Shown: positions 26,622 to 37,118 of the stretch, one piece after another
Layout: every line of letters starts with the position of its first letter
Numbering within the stretch: the stretch's first letter is position 1
Source: Chloroflexota bacterium
Lineage (GTDB): Bacteria; Chloroflexota; Anaerolineae; Anaerolineales; Villigracilaceae
Assembly: GCA_021414245.1 (NCBI GenBank)
Contig: JAIOOU010000017.1
Span: forward strand, 310,001 to 374,000
Direction: 5' to 3'
DNA: 64,000 bases
Made by a program: the position numbers and the translations under genes
The notes under the pieces: model-generated
Seen by the model: the letters and a program-made list of their open reading frames with translations, nothing else
What the model was told of the DNA's origin: nothing
The model's database searches: none

Positions 26622-28592
26622 CTACTTGTCGAAGTGCAGGATCACCATATTGCCTTCGAAGGAATTGGCAAGCTGTTCGGGAATATTTCCAAGTGTATCC
26701 GAGACCCGTTTGCGTGAACCAAAGCCCGGCAGGACCAGGAAGTCGCTGACCGCCTCATGTTCAAGTTTTTCCGGGTTTAGCTGGTCCTTTAATACCTCCA
26801 GGCTGACTGGATGGTCCGTGCCGGCTGCGGCGAGGAGCGCCTCCAGAGTTTGCATATAGCTTTTATCGGCGCGGACAAGGAGAGGCACGTTCAACGCTGC
26901 AGCGATCGCCAGATTCGCATCCAACATACGGCGTAACACAATGGGAGGGACTGCCTTCGGCGGCACGAGAAAGACCACCCTTTGCATGCAATTTAATGGC
27001 TGGGTTAACTTTCCAACCATTACCGGCGTATCCGAACCCCAAATTACCTCATCCAAAACCGAGCCCAACACATTTTCGCGCAGAGTGCGTTTGCCGCGCC
27101 AGCCCATCAGGATGATCGAGGCATTTTTTTCCTGCTCCGTATGCAGAATACCCTGGGCATGCGATGCCGCCATACGCGGGATCAATTCGATCTCGGTGTC
27201 GGGATCGTTCATGGCCTCGGTAACCCGTCCCAACAGGTCCTTGTGAAGGTGAAAGCTGCTGTCCTTGTTCGGGCCCTGGTCCCGGGCAACGCTTACCGCA
27301 AGGACTTTTCCGTGAGACGTATTTGCCAGCAGACTTGCAAGCATGATCAGGCCTTCCGACTGGCCCACTTCGGATACCGGAACCAGTACTCTGCCGAACA
27401 GGGGTAACTGCTTCTCGTCTGTCTCCCCAGTTTGCAGGTCCGGGGCGAAGCGTTGAACAATTAAGGGGGATGTGATCGAGGTAAGCAAAATCATCAAGAT
27501 GGCCGCGTTGAAAAGAGTGGAATTAAAAAGTCCGGTCTCCAGGCCGATGACGAGGGTGGGAATCGTGACCGCAGCCTGTGCATGGGAAAGGCCGTAAACC
27601 GTCCAGAATTCCGAACGGGTGTATTTGTAAATCTTGGCCGTAATCCAGGCCGCGATTAACTTGGAGATATAAGCAACAATTGTCACACCGACAGCGACCA
27701 GGATCGTCTGCGGACTTTTCAGGAAGGTCAACGGATCCGTGATCAATCCGCTATATAACAGGAAGATCGGAATGAAAAACGATTCCCCAATGAATAGCAC
27801 ATGCCCGGTGACCGGACTGTGCCTCGGAAGCATCGAGTTCACAGCCAGGCCTGCCAGAAAGGCCCCGACCACCTCGTGTACACCGATCAACTCCGCCACG
27901 AAAGCGGCAATGAAAAGCGTGACGATCACAAATTGAAATTCAACGGCCCGGCCGGTCAGTTTTTGAAAGATCAGTTTCCCCAAACGCGGCAGGCCAAAGA
28001 TGATCACGGCGGTAAAGATCGCCAGCATGACCAGAAGTTCGGCGAAATAAATAAAAGTGATCCCGTCGCCCGATTTGGCACCCAGCACAACCGCCAGCAC
28101 AATAAAGGCGCCAATATCCGTCAGCACGGTTGCGCCCGTGGTGACCGCAACCGCTTCATTGCGGGTGACACCGAATTTGGTGAGCAGCGGGAAAGCGATC
28201 AGGGTGTGGGAGGCGAACGCGGAACCCAGCAGGATCATGCCCAGCCAGTCGAGGCCGAGAATGTAACCAAGTCCCATGCCCATCACCTGCGGGAAGAAAA
28301 ATGTGATCAGGCCGAAGACCAGCGCCCGTGCCCGCACGCGCATGAACTGATTAATGTCCACTTCAAGACCGGCGCTGAACATCAGGTAGACCAGACCGAT
28401 GGTGGCCAGGAACTCGATCCGGTCGCCGCCTTGCATCAAACCGAATCCGTGCGGACCGATCAGCATGCCGCCGATGATGATGCCGATAATGCCCGGCAGC
28501 TTTAATCTTTCGGAGAGCAATGGCGTAATGAGGATGATCGCCATTGCAAGCAGGAAAAAACCGACCGGTTTGTCAAACAATTCTATGAGCAT
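26622..28592 (-). CDS. CPA2-type cation:proton antiporter with USP-like domains
   Basis: A 656-residue transporter. Residues 5-385 form the 12-13 helix Na+/H+ exchanger domain of the KefB/CPA2 type, with GIIIGGMLIGPHGFGL early and the central FASHTLIAFPLL segment. The C-terminal part (about 400-650) holds two universal-stress-protein-like modules instead of the usual TrkA-N domain (GRVLVPVSEVGQSEGLIMLASLLA; RVVFLVPPKA). Such modules probably bind nucleotide and regulate transport. It probably exchanges K+ or Na+ for protons. It is convergent with the lipoprotein hydrolase; no clear terminator is seen in the 56-base gap. Confidence 0.87.
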   Translation of the reverse strand: MLIELFDKPVGFFLLAMAIILITPLLSERLKLPGIIGIIIGGMLIGPHGFGLMQGGDRIEFLATIGLVYLMFSAGLEVDINQFMRVRARALVFGLITFFFPQVMGMGLGYILGLDWLGMILLGSAFASHTLIAFPLLTKFGVTRNEAVAVTTGATVLTDIGAFIVLAVVLGAKSGDGITFIYFAELLVMLAIFTAVIIFGLPRLGKLIFQKLTGRAVEFQFVIVTLFIAAFVAELIGVHEVVGAFLAGLAVNSMLPRHSPVTGHVLFIGESFFIPIFLLYSGLITDPLTFLKSPQTILVAVGVTIVAYISKLIAAWITAKIYKYTRSEFWTVYGLSHAQAAVTIPTLVIGLETGLFNSTLFNAAILMILLTSITSPLIVQRFAPDLQTGETDEKQLPLFGRVLVPVSEVGQSEGLIMLASLLANTSHGKVLAVSVARDQGPNKDSSFHLHKDLLGRVTEAMNDPDTEIELIPRMAASHAQGILHTEQEKNASIILMGWRGKRTLRENVLGSVLDEVIWGSDTPVMVGKLTQPLNCMQRVVFLVPPKAVPPIVLRRMLDANLAIAAALNVPLLVRADKSYMQTLEALLAAAGTDHPVSLEVLKDQLNPEKLEHEAVSDFLVLPGFGSRKRVSDTLGNIPEQLANSFEGNMVILHFDK

Positions 28593-28635
28593 AAATGATC
28601 CTCGGGGAGAATAAGTCTAAAATATCAACTGTGAT

Positions 28636-29532
28636 TCACAGGGTCGATTTTAATTCGGAAATATGAGCCGGGGTGGTGCCGCAGCAGCCTCCGATGATCC
28701 TGGCCGGCCAGTTGGAGGCATGTTCACAGTACGCTTTGGGATTTTCCGAATCCGTGTTGACCCAGCCGACATTTTCATCGACATAGCCGATATTGCCATA
28801 GGCGATCAGCGGGAATTGTTTTCCACAGGCTGCCTGCAGTTCAGCGAGCGGCTTTGCCAGATTCGGAGTCGGCCCGCAGTTGACCCCGATGGCGGAAATC
28901 CCCAATGGCAGTAGTTGACCTGCCGCTTCGCTCAGTGTTTCGCCGGAAAGTATTCTTCCATCCCGGTCACAGACAAAACTCACCACCACGGGAATCCCGG
29001 CCGGCATTGCCAGCTTCGTCATGACCAGCGCTTCACGGATCGAGTTAATGGTTTCGATCAGAATCAGGTCCACCCCGCATTCGACCAGATGATGGATCCG
29101 TTCGGAATGTTCGGCGCGCAGCTCATCCTCGGGCGGGACAAGATCGGGCCGGTAGCAATCCTCAAGCGTGGAGAGCGAACCGGCCACAAAGCGGGGCGAA
29201 TCCGAAGGTACATTTGCAATTGCGGCGCGGGCGATGTCCACGGCGCGGCGGGTGAGCTCAAGGGATCGGTCCGCGTTACCGCTGGGGGCGAGCGCACGAC
29301 GATGGGTTCGGAAGGTATTGGTGGTGATAATATCCGCACCGGCGCGAAGATAATCCTCATGGATCTGTTGAAGGGTCTTTGCATCCCGGTCGTTCATCAG
29401 GGCATTGGCCGACCAGAGCGGCAGGCCGGTATCCACCCCGCGGCGGTTCAATTCGGTGCCGGTGGCTCCATCAAGGATCAATTTGCGGGGCCCGGAAAGT
29501 GCCGTGGAAAAATTCGTGGAACTCATTCTCAT
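28636..29532 (-). CDS. Homocysteine S-methyltransferase family protein
   Basis: A 298-residue TIM-barrel enzyme. It has the early LDGATGTELNRRG motif and zinc-binding cysteines in GVNCGP (about residue 217) and in IGGCCGTTP near the C terminus. Family members move a methyl group from S-methylmethionine, methyl-THF-linked donors or betaine to homocysteine, giving methionine. The protein lacks the cobalamin and folate domains of MetH. The start overlaps the PilZ gene stop by four bases. A link to the methyl-transfer operon 3 kb away is possible but not shown by sequence. Confidence 0.87.
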   Translation of the reverse strand: MRMSSTNFSTALSGPRKLILDGATGTELNRRGVDTGLPLWSANALMNDRDAKTLQQIHEDYLRAGADIITTNTFRTHRRALAPSGNADRSLELTRRAVDIARAAIANVPSDSPRFVAGSLSTLEDCYRPDLVPPEDELRAEHSERIHHLVECGVDLILIETINSIREALVMTKLAMPAGIPVVVSFVCDRDGRILSGETLSEAAGQLLPLGISAIGVNCGPTPNLAKPLAELQAACGKQFPLIAYGNIGYVDENVGWVNTDSENPKAYCEHASNWPARIIGGCCGTTPAHISELKSTL

Positions 29533-29885
29533 TTCACCTTTGAGGTGCCTGTCACAGGATTGAATTCATACCTGTCCAGGATCTGTTTGATGATCTTCAA
29601 GTTTTCAGGCGAGACATTCAGAAATTCAAAGCCCGTCATGTAATAAGAGGTATCCCCATCCCGTTTGCACCAGGCAGCGCGTGCGGAGATGGTAATGTGC
29701 ATGGAAAGCAATTCAAGACCGAGCATCAGATGCCGGTCAATCTCGACCGGCTTTTCGCCGATCACCATCAATCCCTTCAGGGTCAAATCCCCGACATAGC
29801 CGAGCAGCTTTCCATCCGTCATATCGCTGATGGGCGTGAACGCCACCAGCTTTTTTCGCGATTCTTTTCTTTTATTATTTGGCAT
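29529..29885 (-). CDS. PilZ-domain protein
   Basis: A 118-residue single-domain protein. The N terminus has a basic RKESRKKL segment matching the RxxxR cyclic-di-GMP motif, and DLTLKG about 30 residues on matches the D/NxSxxG motif with Thr for Ser. It probably binds cyclic di-GMP. The diguanylate cyclase at 315 and the HD-GYP protein at 60537 could set the level of this signal. Its end overlaps the homocysteine methyltransferase gene by four bases. Confidence 0.75.
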   Translation of the reverse strand: MPNNKRKESRKKLVAFTPISDMTDGKLLGYVGDLTLKGLMVIGEKPVEIDRHLMLGLELLSMHITISARAAWCKRDGDTSYYMTGFEFLNVSPENLKIIKQILDRYEFNPVTGTSKVK

Positions 29886-29912
29886 GGCAGGATCCTGTCG
29901 GTTTTAATTCCC

Positions 29913-31157
29913 TTATATCAGCACAACTTCGACGATCTCGCCCGCACTTAAACCGGTTGCGTCCGGATCAATGCGCAGCAGCCCGTCCGCGGCCGCAAGG
30001 GTGAAGATCAGGTTCGATTTACCAAAGATAGGCTCGGCTTCAAAATTAAAAGCCGGCGATCGACGGTCAACGATCAGTTTAACAGGCCACCAATCCTCTC
30101 GCCCGGCCTGCGACGGAAGGTTCACCGTCAACCTTGCCTGCACACTTGCTCTTGGTTTTGGCAGGGCGTTCAATAATTTTTCAATCACAGGTACCACAAA
30201 CAAATAACCATTTACCAGCGCGCTGACCGGGTTACCCGGCAGGCCGATGACCGCTTTCCCATCACACACGCCTAAAATGGTTGGCTTGCCGGGACGGGTG
30301 TTAATGCCATGCACCAGTACGCCTGGTTCGCCCAGCTGACGGATCACATCGGCGGTCATGTCCCGTGTGGATGCGGAGGAACCTGCGGTGATGATGACCA
30401 GATCGCATTCAGACAGCGCCTGCGCCGCCGCGTCTTTCAGAACCGTGAACTGGTCGCTAAAAATCCCGTAGCGGACCGCGACACCCCCGCATTTTTCCAC
30501 CAGGGCAGCCAGCGTGTATGAATTGATATCGCGCACCTGGCCTGGACGGGGCGACTGAGCCGGGTCAATCACCTCATCCCCGGTGGAGATCAGCCCCACA
30601 CGGGGTTTGCGGACAACGTCAATGGATGTAATGCCAAGCGCCATCAATCCGCCGATCTCAGCCGGGCGAATTTGCGTGCCTTTCGGAATCACCAATTGAC
30701 CCTGCGAAACATCCTCCCCGATGCGAATGACATTCTCTCCATCCGCAACAGACTTGAAGATTTCGATTTCATCTGCATGGGCGGATTGGGTGTATTCGAT
30801 CATTACGACCGCATCCGCGCCCCCGGGAAGCATGCCGCCGGTATGGATCAACGCGCATTGACCGGTATTCAATTCAAATACAGGCGAATCCCCCATCGGC
30901 ACTTCACCCACCAGATGTAGATAGGCCGGAAGCGAATCAGTTGCACCAAAGGTGTCTTTTGCGAGCAGGGCATACCCGTCCACGGTGGTGCGCGGGAAAT
31001 CAGGCAGGGGATGCGGCGCAATCGCGTCCGCGGCGGTGAAACGGCCTAGAGCGTGGATCACTGCCACAGATTCAGAAGCAGGATTCGGCGGAGGAAGATG
31101 CGCGAGCAATTCGTCGCGGGCTTGATCAGGTGGCAGGAGGGTCAAAAACTCGGGCAT
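29913..31157 (-). CDS. moeA: Molybdopterin molybdenumtransferase MoeA
   Basis: A 414-residue enzyme that inserts molybdate into molybdopterin. Segments include FPRTTVDGYALLA near the start, LPGGADAVVMIEYT, GEDVSQGQ, ISTGDEV and VIGLPGNPVSALV. The usual GGVSVGDYD loop reads TAGSSASTRDM here, a common variant of the MoeA/Glp group. The product would serve the formate dehydrogenase at 9 kb and the molybdenum hydroxylase at 57 kb. One base separates it from the upstream UbiA-like gene, so these genes are co-transcribed. Confidence 0.9.
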   Translation of the reverse strand: MPEFLTLLPPDQARDELLAHLPPPNPASESVAVIHALGRFTAADAIAPHPLPDFPRTTVDGYALLAKDTFGATDSLPAYLHLVGEVPMGDSPVFELNTGQCALIHTGGMLPGGADAVVMIEYTQSAHADEIEIFKSVADGENVIRIGEDVSQGQLVIPKGTQIRPAEIGGLMALGITSIDVVRKPRVGLISTGDEVIDPAQSPRPGQVRDINSYTLAALVEKCGGVAVRYGIFSDQFTVLKDAAAQALSECDLVIITAGSSASTRDMTADVIRQLGEPGVLVHGINTRPGKPTILGVCDGKAVIGLPGNPVSALVNGYLFVVPVIEKLLNALPKPRASVQARLTVNLPSQAGREDWWPVKLIVDRRSPAFNFEAEPIFGKSNLIFTLAAADGLLRIDPDATGLSAGEIVEVVLI

Positions 31158-31158
31158 G

Positions 31159-32034
31159 CTATCGAAGCCAGAAAGTCAGGGTCAGAAAATAAGTCGTCAA
31201 TCCAAAGACAGCCAGGGCAGTGGATGTGAGCAAAGGCCAGTTGGGCTTTCCGCCCAGGGAAATGTTCCGAAGCAGCAGCATCTGTAAGACAGCAAAGGGC
31301 AGGGTCAGGAAAGCGGGCCACAGAAAAGTAAAGCCGATAAAGGGCGCAGCGGCAAAAATGGTATATGCGATGAGGACGAGCGTATGGTGCAAAGGCACGG
31401 CCCGCTCCCAGGTCAGCAGGCGCAAGAGGGTTGCACGCTGATATTTCTGGTCGGCGGGAAAGGAGGAAAAATCGGCGATCAAAAAGTAGGCCAGCGCCAG
31501 CGCGGTCAGCGGGATGATGGTGATGACCAGCAGGCGGTGATATTCGCCGGCCTGTAGAAGAAAACCAATAGAGGGAATCACATACGCGAGCTGCACGGAA
31601 AGGATCAGCTCGCCAAACCCCCGGTCGACCATGCGCACCGGCGGAACTGCATACAGGACCACCAGAACCAGGGAAGACAAAAGAAAAAGAGAAGGCTGGA
31701 TGGCAAGGAAATGATTAATGTACAGTAAAAAGGCAATGACCGCGCTGACCGTCAGGGAGGCATAGGAAATGGACAGCAGGTTATTGCGAAGGGACTCCTT
31801 TTGCGCAGGCCTTTCATCCTCAAGTAAAGGTTCATTGTGCGGGCGGAAGGCCTCGGCCAGCAGAGACATGCTCAATTGCGCCGTCAGCACACCGCCCAGT
31901 CCCAGCCAGAAGGCCAGTGAATTCAAAGGCTTGCCCAAATAAGCAGGGATGCTTGTGCCGAAGGTATAGGTCAGCGCGGCGAGCAGGAGATGAAGGGGAC
32001 GGGAGAGACGAAAGATATTACGAAACATGTTCAA
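31159..32034 (-). CDS. UbiA-like prenyltransferase, divergent
   Basis: A 291-residue membrane protein with eight or nine helices, in the size range of UbiA/MenA prenyltransferases. A second acidic motif is visible (DFSSFPADQKYQRATLL) where the family has DxxxD. The first motif, normally NDxxD, reads FRPHNEPLLEDE, with the acidic residues shifted. It may still join a prenyl chain to an aromatic ring (menaquinone-type), or may be a diverged relative. The gene is next to moeA, but no functional link is evident. Confidence 0.65.
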   Translation of the reverse strand: MNMFRNIFRLSRPLHLLLAALTYTFGTSIPAYLGKPLNSLAFWLGLGGVLTAQLSMSLLAEAFRPHNEPLLEDERPAQKESLRNNLLSISYASLTVSAVIAFLLYINHFLAIQPSLFLLSSLVLVVLYAVPPVRMVDRGFGELILSVQLAYVIPSIGFLLQAGEYHRLLVITIIPLTALALAYFLIADFSSFPADQKYQRATLLRLLTWERAVPLHHTLVLIAYTIFAAAPFIGFTFLWPAFLTLPFAVLQMLLLRNISLGGKPNWPLLTSTALAVFGLTTYFLTLTFWLR

Positions 32035-32065
32035 GTTTTCCAGAAGGAATCAAGTGGTTTTAGGG

Positions 32066-33178
32066 TTAATTGGGTTTTGACAGGTATTGATCTACTCGTT
32101 CAACCGCCAATGGAAGATTCATCCTGCCCAATCCCATTCTAAAATGGTTTTCGGATTCATCATACATGGTCCCTGGCAGGAGCAGAACGCCTGCCTTCCT
32201 CACCAGATTATCACAAAAATCCTCGGCATCGCCTTTTAGCAGTTTGGGAAATCCCATCGAGCCGGCATGCGGACGAACCCACTGGAACAGGTCCGTGTGG
32301 CGGGAGAACAAGTCATCCACCACGCGCAGGTTGTGCTTGATGATCTCCAGGTTTCGATTGACAAGCACCTGTCGATTGCGCAAGGCAACTTCCGCGAGGA
32401 ACTCACTCGGCGCGGAATTGCAAATGGTGGTGTAGTCTTTGAGCGAAGCCATGGCCTGATAGATCTTCGTGTTCCTTGTGGCGACCCAGCCGATACGCAG
32501 ACCCGCCAAACCGTAAGTCTTCGAGGTCACACCGAGCGAAACGGCGTGCTCGCCCAGGTCACAGGCGGCAGGCAGGCGCGCGGCCGGATCGTACTCCGAT
32601 TCGCGATAGACCTCATCCGAGAACAGGATCAAATTGTTTTCACGGGCAAATTTGTTTACAGCTTCAAAGTCCGCCCGGGACATCAGGAATCCGGTTGGAT
32701 TATGAGGTGTGTTGATCACAATGCCCCTAGTGCTTGGGCGCAGGAGCCTGCGCAGTTCATCCAGGTCGAGCGCCCAATGATTTTCCTCCCGCGCCAGCCA
32801 GGGACTGACGTCGCAACCTACAGCGCGTGCCACTTCCGCAAGGGACTGATAACCCGGTGAATGCACAATGACATGGTCTCCTTTCTGGAAGGCGGCGTAC
32901 ATAAACAAATAGATCGCCTCTCCTGCGCCGGTATGAACCAGAATGTCCTCCGGCTCGATGGAAGTATACAATTTGCAGATCTCTGTTCGCAGGTCCGGGC
33001 TGCCCTGGGACTCAGTGTATCCCAGCCAGACGTTTTGGAATTTTTCGGCGGAACCGGGTTCCAGCGCGAGCAGGTCCGCCACGGACATGGCCTCACAGTC
33101 TGAGGAGCAGAGCAGGAATTCGGTGTTGAATTCGTATTTCGCAAAATAACGTTCAAGTTTGAAGGGTGGGAGATGCAT
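32066..33178 (-). CDS. PLP-dependent class I/II aminotransferase
   Basis: A 370-residue fold-type I enzyme. The PLP-binding lysine lies in the SKTYGLAGLRIGW segment; NTPHNPTG and the SDEVYRE strand provide the ring-facing Asn and Asp; GLGRMN near the C terminus supplies an arginine for the substrate carboxylate. It may transfer amino groups in amino-acid metabolism; the substrate is not predictable. A gap of 30 bases separates it from the UbiA-like gene. Confidence 0.87.
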   Translation of the reverse strand: MHLPPFKLERYFAKYEFNTEFLLCSSDCEAMSVADLLALEPGSAEKFQNVWLGYTESQGSPDLRTEICKLYTSIEPEDILVHTGAGEAIYLFMYAAFQKGDHVIVHSPGYQSLAEVARAVGCDVSPWLAREENHWALDLDELRRLLRPSTRGIVINTPHNPTGFLMSRADFEAVNKFARENNLILFSDEVYRESEYDPAARLPAACDLGEHAVSLGVTSKTYGLAGLRIGWVATRNTKIYQAMASLKDYTTICNSAPSEFLAEVALRNRQVLVNRNLEIIKHNLRVVDDLFSRHTDLFQWVRPHAGSMGFPKLLKGDAEDFCDNLVRKAGVLLLPGTMYDESENHFRMGLGRMNLPLAVERVDQYLSKPN

Positions 33179-33254
33179 ATATAACCTTTTCCACCACGAA
33201 GGACACCAGGATCACAAAGGAAAGCCCTTCATGATTCCTTATATTCCTTTGCGG

Positions 33255-33725
33255 TTATGAAATAATTTTTTTCAAATCACGATAGTGAATCTGATTGTGG
33301 ACATACAACATCTTGATCATCTCGCGAAGGGTGGTCACTTCGAGGAAAGGATGGCGGCCGGTGATCTCGAGCTCCTCCTCCTTTAATCCGGAAACCCAGG
33401 ACACGGTGTCCGCACGGATCTGCCGATATTGGGCGATCAACTCCGGGGGAGTCAGATCTCTGGTCTTTGCCTGCTGGGAAGCGTTATACCGGTCAATGGA
33501 AAAATCATCTGCAGCGCCCGCACTGCCCTGGCGAATGGACTCGAACAGCTTCACCAATCCGCGCTCGGAGGTCACAAAGTGAGCCAGCACATTGCGAATG
33601 GTCCACAACTCGCCTTCCGTGTAGACCCCGGCCTGCCATTGCTCTTCGGTCAGGCCTGAAAAGATTTCCACGAATTTGGCGCCTTCGGTTCTCAATTTCT
33701 GTGCAAGATCGGTGATTTCAGACAT
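33255..33725 (-). CDS. DinB-family protein
   Basis: A 156-residue four-helix-bundle protein of the DinB/YfiT type. His residues sit at the expected metal-binding positions: one in NVLAHFV (about residue 48) and two in YVHNQIHYRDL near the C terminus. Members are thiol-dependent transferases or have unknown roles. The final helix ends at LKKIIS. It is co-oriented with the aminotransferase, with a 76-base gap that contains short A/G-rich direct-repeat-like sequence. Confidence 0.75.
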   Translation of the reverse strand: MSEITDLAQKLRTEGAKFVEIFSGLTEEQWQAGVYTEGELWTIRNVLAHFVTSERGLVKLFESIRQGSAGAADDFSIDRYNASQQAKTRDLTPPELIAQYRQIRADTVSWVSGLKEEELEITGRHPFLEVTTLREMIKMLYVHNQIHYRDLKKIIS

Positions 33726-33740
33726 GGGAGCTCCCGGGAA

Positions 33741-35372
33741 TCAAGGTTGGGAATAAACGGCGTAGTTGATCGATTTCTTGCCCGTGGTGGGGTAGTAATA
33801 ATTCTTCATCGTCGAGATCTGTTCGACCAGGCGCCGGCTGTCCGCAAAATCCGGGCGCACATAATAATAATGTGTGTCGTATGGACTGTCACCGAAGACC
33901 GCGGCCAAGACATAGCCATGCGACTCGGCGTACTCCTTCATCAGAATGGTCATGCTGAACCATTTCTGCGCCAGGTTGGCTTCGGTCAACTTCGGAGGGA
34001 CCAGGGGCGAATAATAATCGTGGAACATGATGATCTGCGGCTTATATTCGTCCAAATATTCCACGGTCAGGCCGCCGTTATGAACAATGAACGGGTCGTT
34101 CAATCCCCACGTATCGACCGCATCCCAGCCTGAATAATATGGAAGCAGGCCCGCCTCGGTGGTTGCGATCACGTAGCCTTTGCCGCGATAGTCTGCAAGC
34201 AATTTGCCCATCTCATAACGGCCGTCGCGCTCATAGGCGGTCGTGCAGGTTTGCTGATGGGAAGTGAGAAAACAATTTTGAAACCAGGAATAGCAGACCA
34301 GACTCAAACACACGGCAATCAATGCGATGACGTACGCGCGTCTTTCCCGGACCTGGACCTGCCCGAGCCACGAGAAATTGAATCCACGCACGAGCGGAGT
34401 CCACGACAGGAGCGCAATCGGCAGAATGGCATATTGAAAGCGTGCGCCGTAATTCATCTCATCCGAGATCAGCATGAAAGCGACCGCAAAACCAAGAATA
34501 GGCAGAAGATATGCAAGGGTGAGTCTGGTCTTCTCTTGTGAACGAAATCCCAGTACGAATATGATCGCAACCGGCAGGCACAATCGCAGGCTGTTCAACA
34601 ACGAATGAACCAGAGAATCCCAATGCAGACCATGATCTCCTTTTTTATAAAAGGGATTTGGCAAAGGATAGCCGAAGTAATTCCATCGCCATAAAAAGTA
34701 GGCTCCACCCAAAACAAGGAAGACCGTGCCAAAGACGGCAATGATCGAGAAAGAATTCTTCAACCCGCGCAGGAGGACAACGGACAACAACATCAACGAA
34801 GCAAGGATGACCCCTTCGGGGCGGATCAGTCCGGTCACAAGAGCGCTCAAAGCAAAGGCCAGAGTTAATCCAAAGCGGGGACGCTCCTGCTTGATCAGAA
34901 GCAGGCCAAGGGTCCAGGTGGATGCGGCGGCGAGCGCAAAGAAAGGTGTCCCGAAATACGCGGCCACATAGGAGAGTCCCGTGCCGACAGCCAGGTAGAG
35001 TCCGCTCAGGAAAGCAAAGGCAATATTCGACTCGTGGATGCGGCGATTAGCCCAATAAACGATCAAAACCGTCAGGAGATGGGAGGCAAGTCCGATCCCG
35101 CGCACCGCCTGCGAAACTGTCCATCCCATCTTAATGAAAGCAGCCGAAAGGACCATGAAAAGGAAATCCGTGGCGCCGTCGACCGGATGCCCGCCGATGT
35201 TCCAGACGATACCCTGTCCCTGGGCCAGGTGTTGGGCGTAACGCATCAGCATGGCCGCATCTTCAAAAGGCGGAATCGAAAAATCCACAAAGCGCGCCGC
35301 ATAAAAAAGCGTGCATGCGATCAGCAGGATGCCATAGAAAAGGTCAGGGGGAAATATTTTTTTAGGAGTCAT
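33741..35372 (-). CDS. GT-C-like polytopic membrane glycosyltransferase
   Basis: A 543-residue protein with about ten membrane helices followed by a soluble C-terminal domain (about 370-540). The first extracytoplasmic loop has PPFEDAAMLMRYAQHLAQG and then PVDGATDFLF, a pattern typical of GT-C enzymes related to AftB, where the acidic residues (ED) activate the polyprenyl-phosphate sugar. It probably transfers a sugar to a cell-surface glycan; donor and acceptor are unknown. Its ATG overlaps the SDR gene stop by one base. Confidence 0.75.
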   Translation of the reverse strand: MTPKKIFPPDLFYGILLIACTLFYAARFVDFSIPPFEDAAMLMRYAQHLAQGQGIVWNIGGHPVDGATDFLFMVLSAAFIKMGWTVSQAVRGIGLASHLLTVLIVYWANRRIHESNIAFAFLSGLYLAVGTGLSYVAAYFGTPFFALAAASTWTLGLLLIKQERPRFGLTLAFALSALVTGLIRPEGVILASLMLLSVVLLRGLKNSFSIIAVFGTVFLVLGGAYFLWRWNYFGYPLPNPFYKKGDHGLHWDSLVHSLLNSLRLCLPVAIIFVLGFRSQEKTRLTLAYLLPILGFAVAFMLISDEMNYGARFQYAILPIALLSWTPLVRGFNFSWLGQVQVRERRAYVIALIAVCLSLVCYSWFQNCFLTSHQQTCTTAYERDGRYEMGKLLADYRGKGYVIATTEAGLLPYYSGWDAVDTWGLNDPFIVHNGGLTVEYLDEYKPQIIMFHDYYSPLVPPKLTEANLAQKWFSMTILMKEYAESHGYVLAAVFGDSPYDTHYYYVRPDFADSRRLVEQISTMKNYYYPTTGKKSINYAVYSQP

Positions 35373-36094
35373 CAGATCAAGGAGTATCCGCCGTCGACCA
35401 CAATGGTCTGGCCGGTCATGTATTCGTTATCGATCAGGAATTCGAGCGCCGAGGTAATCTCCTCCGGCTGCGCGGCCCGCCGAAGCGGCAGCCGCGCGAC
35501 AAGTTTATCCCATTGTTCCTCTGTAACCACATCGGACCTTAAGACCAGTCCCGGCGCAATGGCATTGACTCGTATTTGTGGAGCCAGGGAACGCGCCAGC
35601 AATTTGGTCAATGATTCAAGCGCGGCCTTGCTCACGGTATAGGAGGGATAGCGGCTCCAGGTTTTTTGTGCCCCAATATCCGAAATGTTGACGATCAGAC
35701 CGCCTGCAGTCATGCGCTTTGCAGCCTGCTGGGATAAAAGGAACGGCGCCCGCAGGTTGAGGTCAAGAGCCGAATCCCAGGCTTGAACTTCAAGTTCACG
35801 CGGATCACCGGCCGGCATGACAGCCGCGGAGTTAACCAATATTTTCAACGGGGATTTGAATTCATCCACAATGGAAAACAGAAAATCGATCTTTTCAGGC
35901 AGGGTCAGGTCGGCACGGATCGGGAGGCAGTCCACTCCCAGGTCTCGAATTTCCCGGACGGTGTGTTCGGCTTCATTCGCCGAGCCACGATAATGCAAGG
36001 CGATGGAATATCCCCTGCGGGCCAGGGTCAAGGCAAATGCCTTTCCCAAACGCTGGGCGCCGCCCGTGACAATGGCAAGAGACTTTGAAGTCAT
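35372..36094 (-). CDS. Short-chain dehydrogenase/reductase (SDR)
   Basis: A 240-residue Rossmann oxidoreductase. TGGAQRLG (about 10-17) is the cofactor loop, NSAAV is the NAAG equivalent, and the catalytic Ser, Tyr and Lys lie in NISDIG and YPSYTVSKAALE. The start at 36094 opens eight residues before TGG. An in-frame codon at 36265 would run back through the terminator and the proline dehydrogenase coding end. A -10-like box lies seven bases before the ATG. Substrate unknown; FabG- or pteridine-reductase-like roles are possible. Confidence 0.88.
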   Translation of the reverse strand: MTSKSLAIVTGGAQRLGKAFALTLARRGYSIALHYRGSANEAEHTVREIRDLGVDCLPIRADLTLPEKIDFLFSIVDEFKSPLKILVNSAAVMPAGDPRELEVQAWDSALDLNLRAPFLLSQQAAKRMTAGGLIVNISDIGAQKTWSRYPSYTVSKAALESLTKLLARSLAPQIRVNAIAPGLVLRSDVVTEEQWDKLVARLPLRRAAQPEEITSALEFLIDNEYMTGQTIVVDGGYSLI

Positions 36095-36101
36095 GGGCAG
36101 G

Positions 36102-36107
36102 ATTGTA
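36102..36107 (-). promoter_or_regulatory. Putative -10 box for the SDR gene, leaderless layout
   Basis: TACAAT on the minus strand ends seven bases before the ATG at 36094, with no ribosome site between. The -35 region falls inside the proline dehydrogenase terminator and is weak. Confidence 0.4.
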
Positions 36108-36111
36108 AACG

Positions 36112-36146
36112 AAAACAGCGGACACCGCCTGGTGTCCGCTGTTTTT
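36112..36146 (-). terminator. Terminator after proline dehydrogenase
   Basis: A 15-bp perfect stem (36112-36126 with 36131-36145) with a four-base loop, just after the minus-strand stop at 36159. It separates this gene from the SDR promoter. Confidence 0.85.
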
Positions 36147-36158
36147 TGGCTGTCGAGT

Positions 36159-37118
<960 letters not shown>

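Noticed and set aside
27801-28505. Plus-strand open frame of 234 codons, rich in His, Gln and Asp
   Set aside because: It is antisense to antiporter membrane helices; the composition is what reverse-complemented hydrophobic codons give.
33179-33254. Direct-repeat-like A/G-rich sequence between the DinB and aminotransferase genes
   Set aside because: It is short and degenerate, with no clear unit length; I could not support a CRISPR or mobile-element call.
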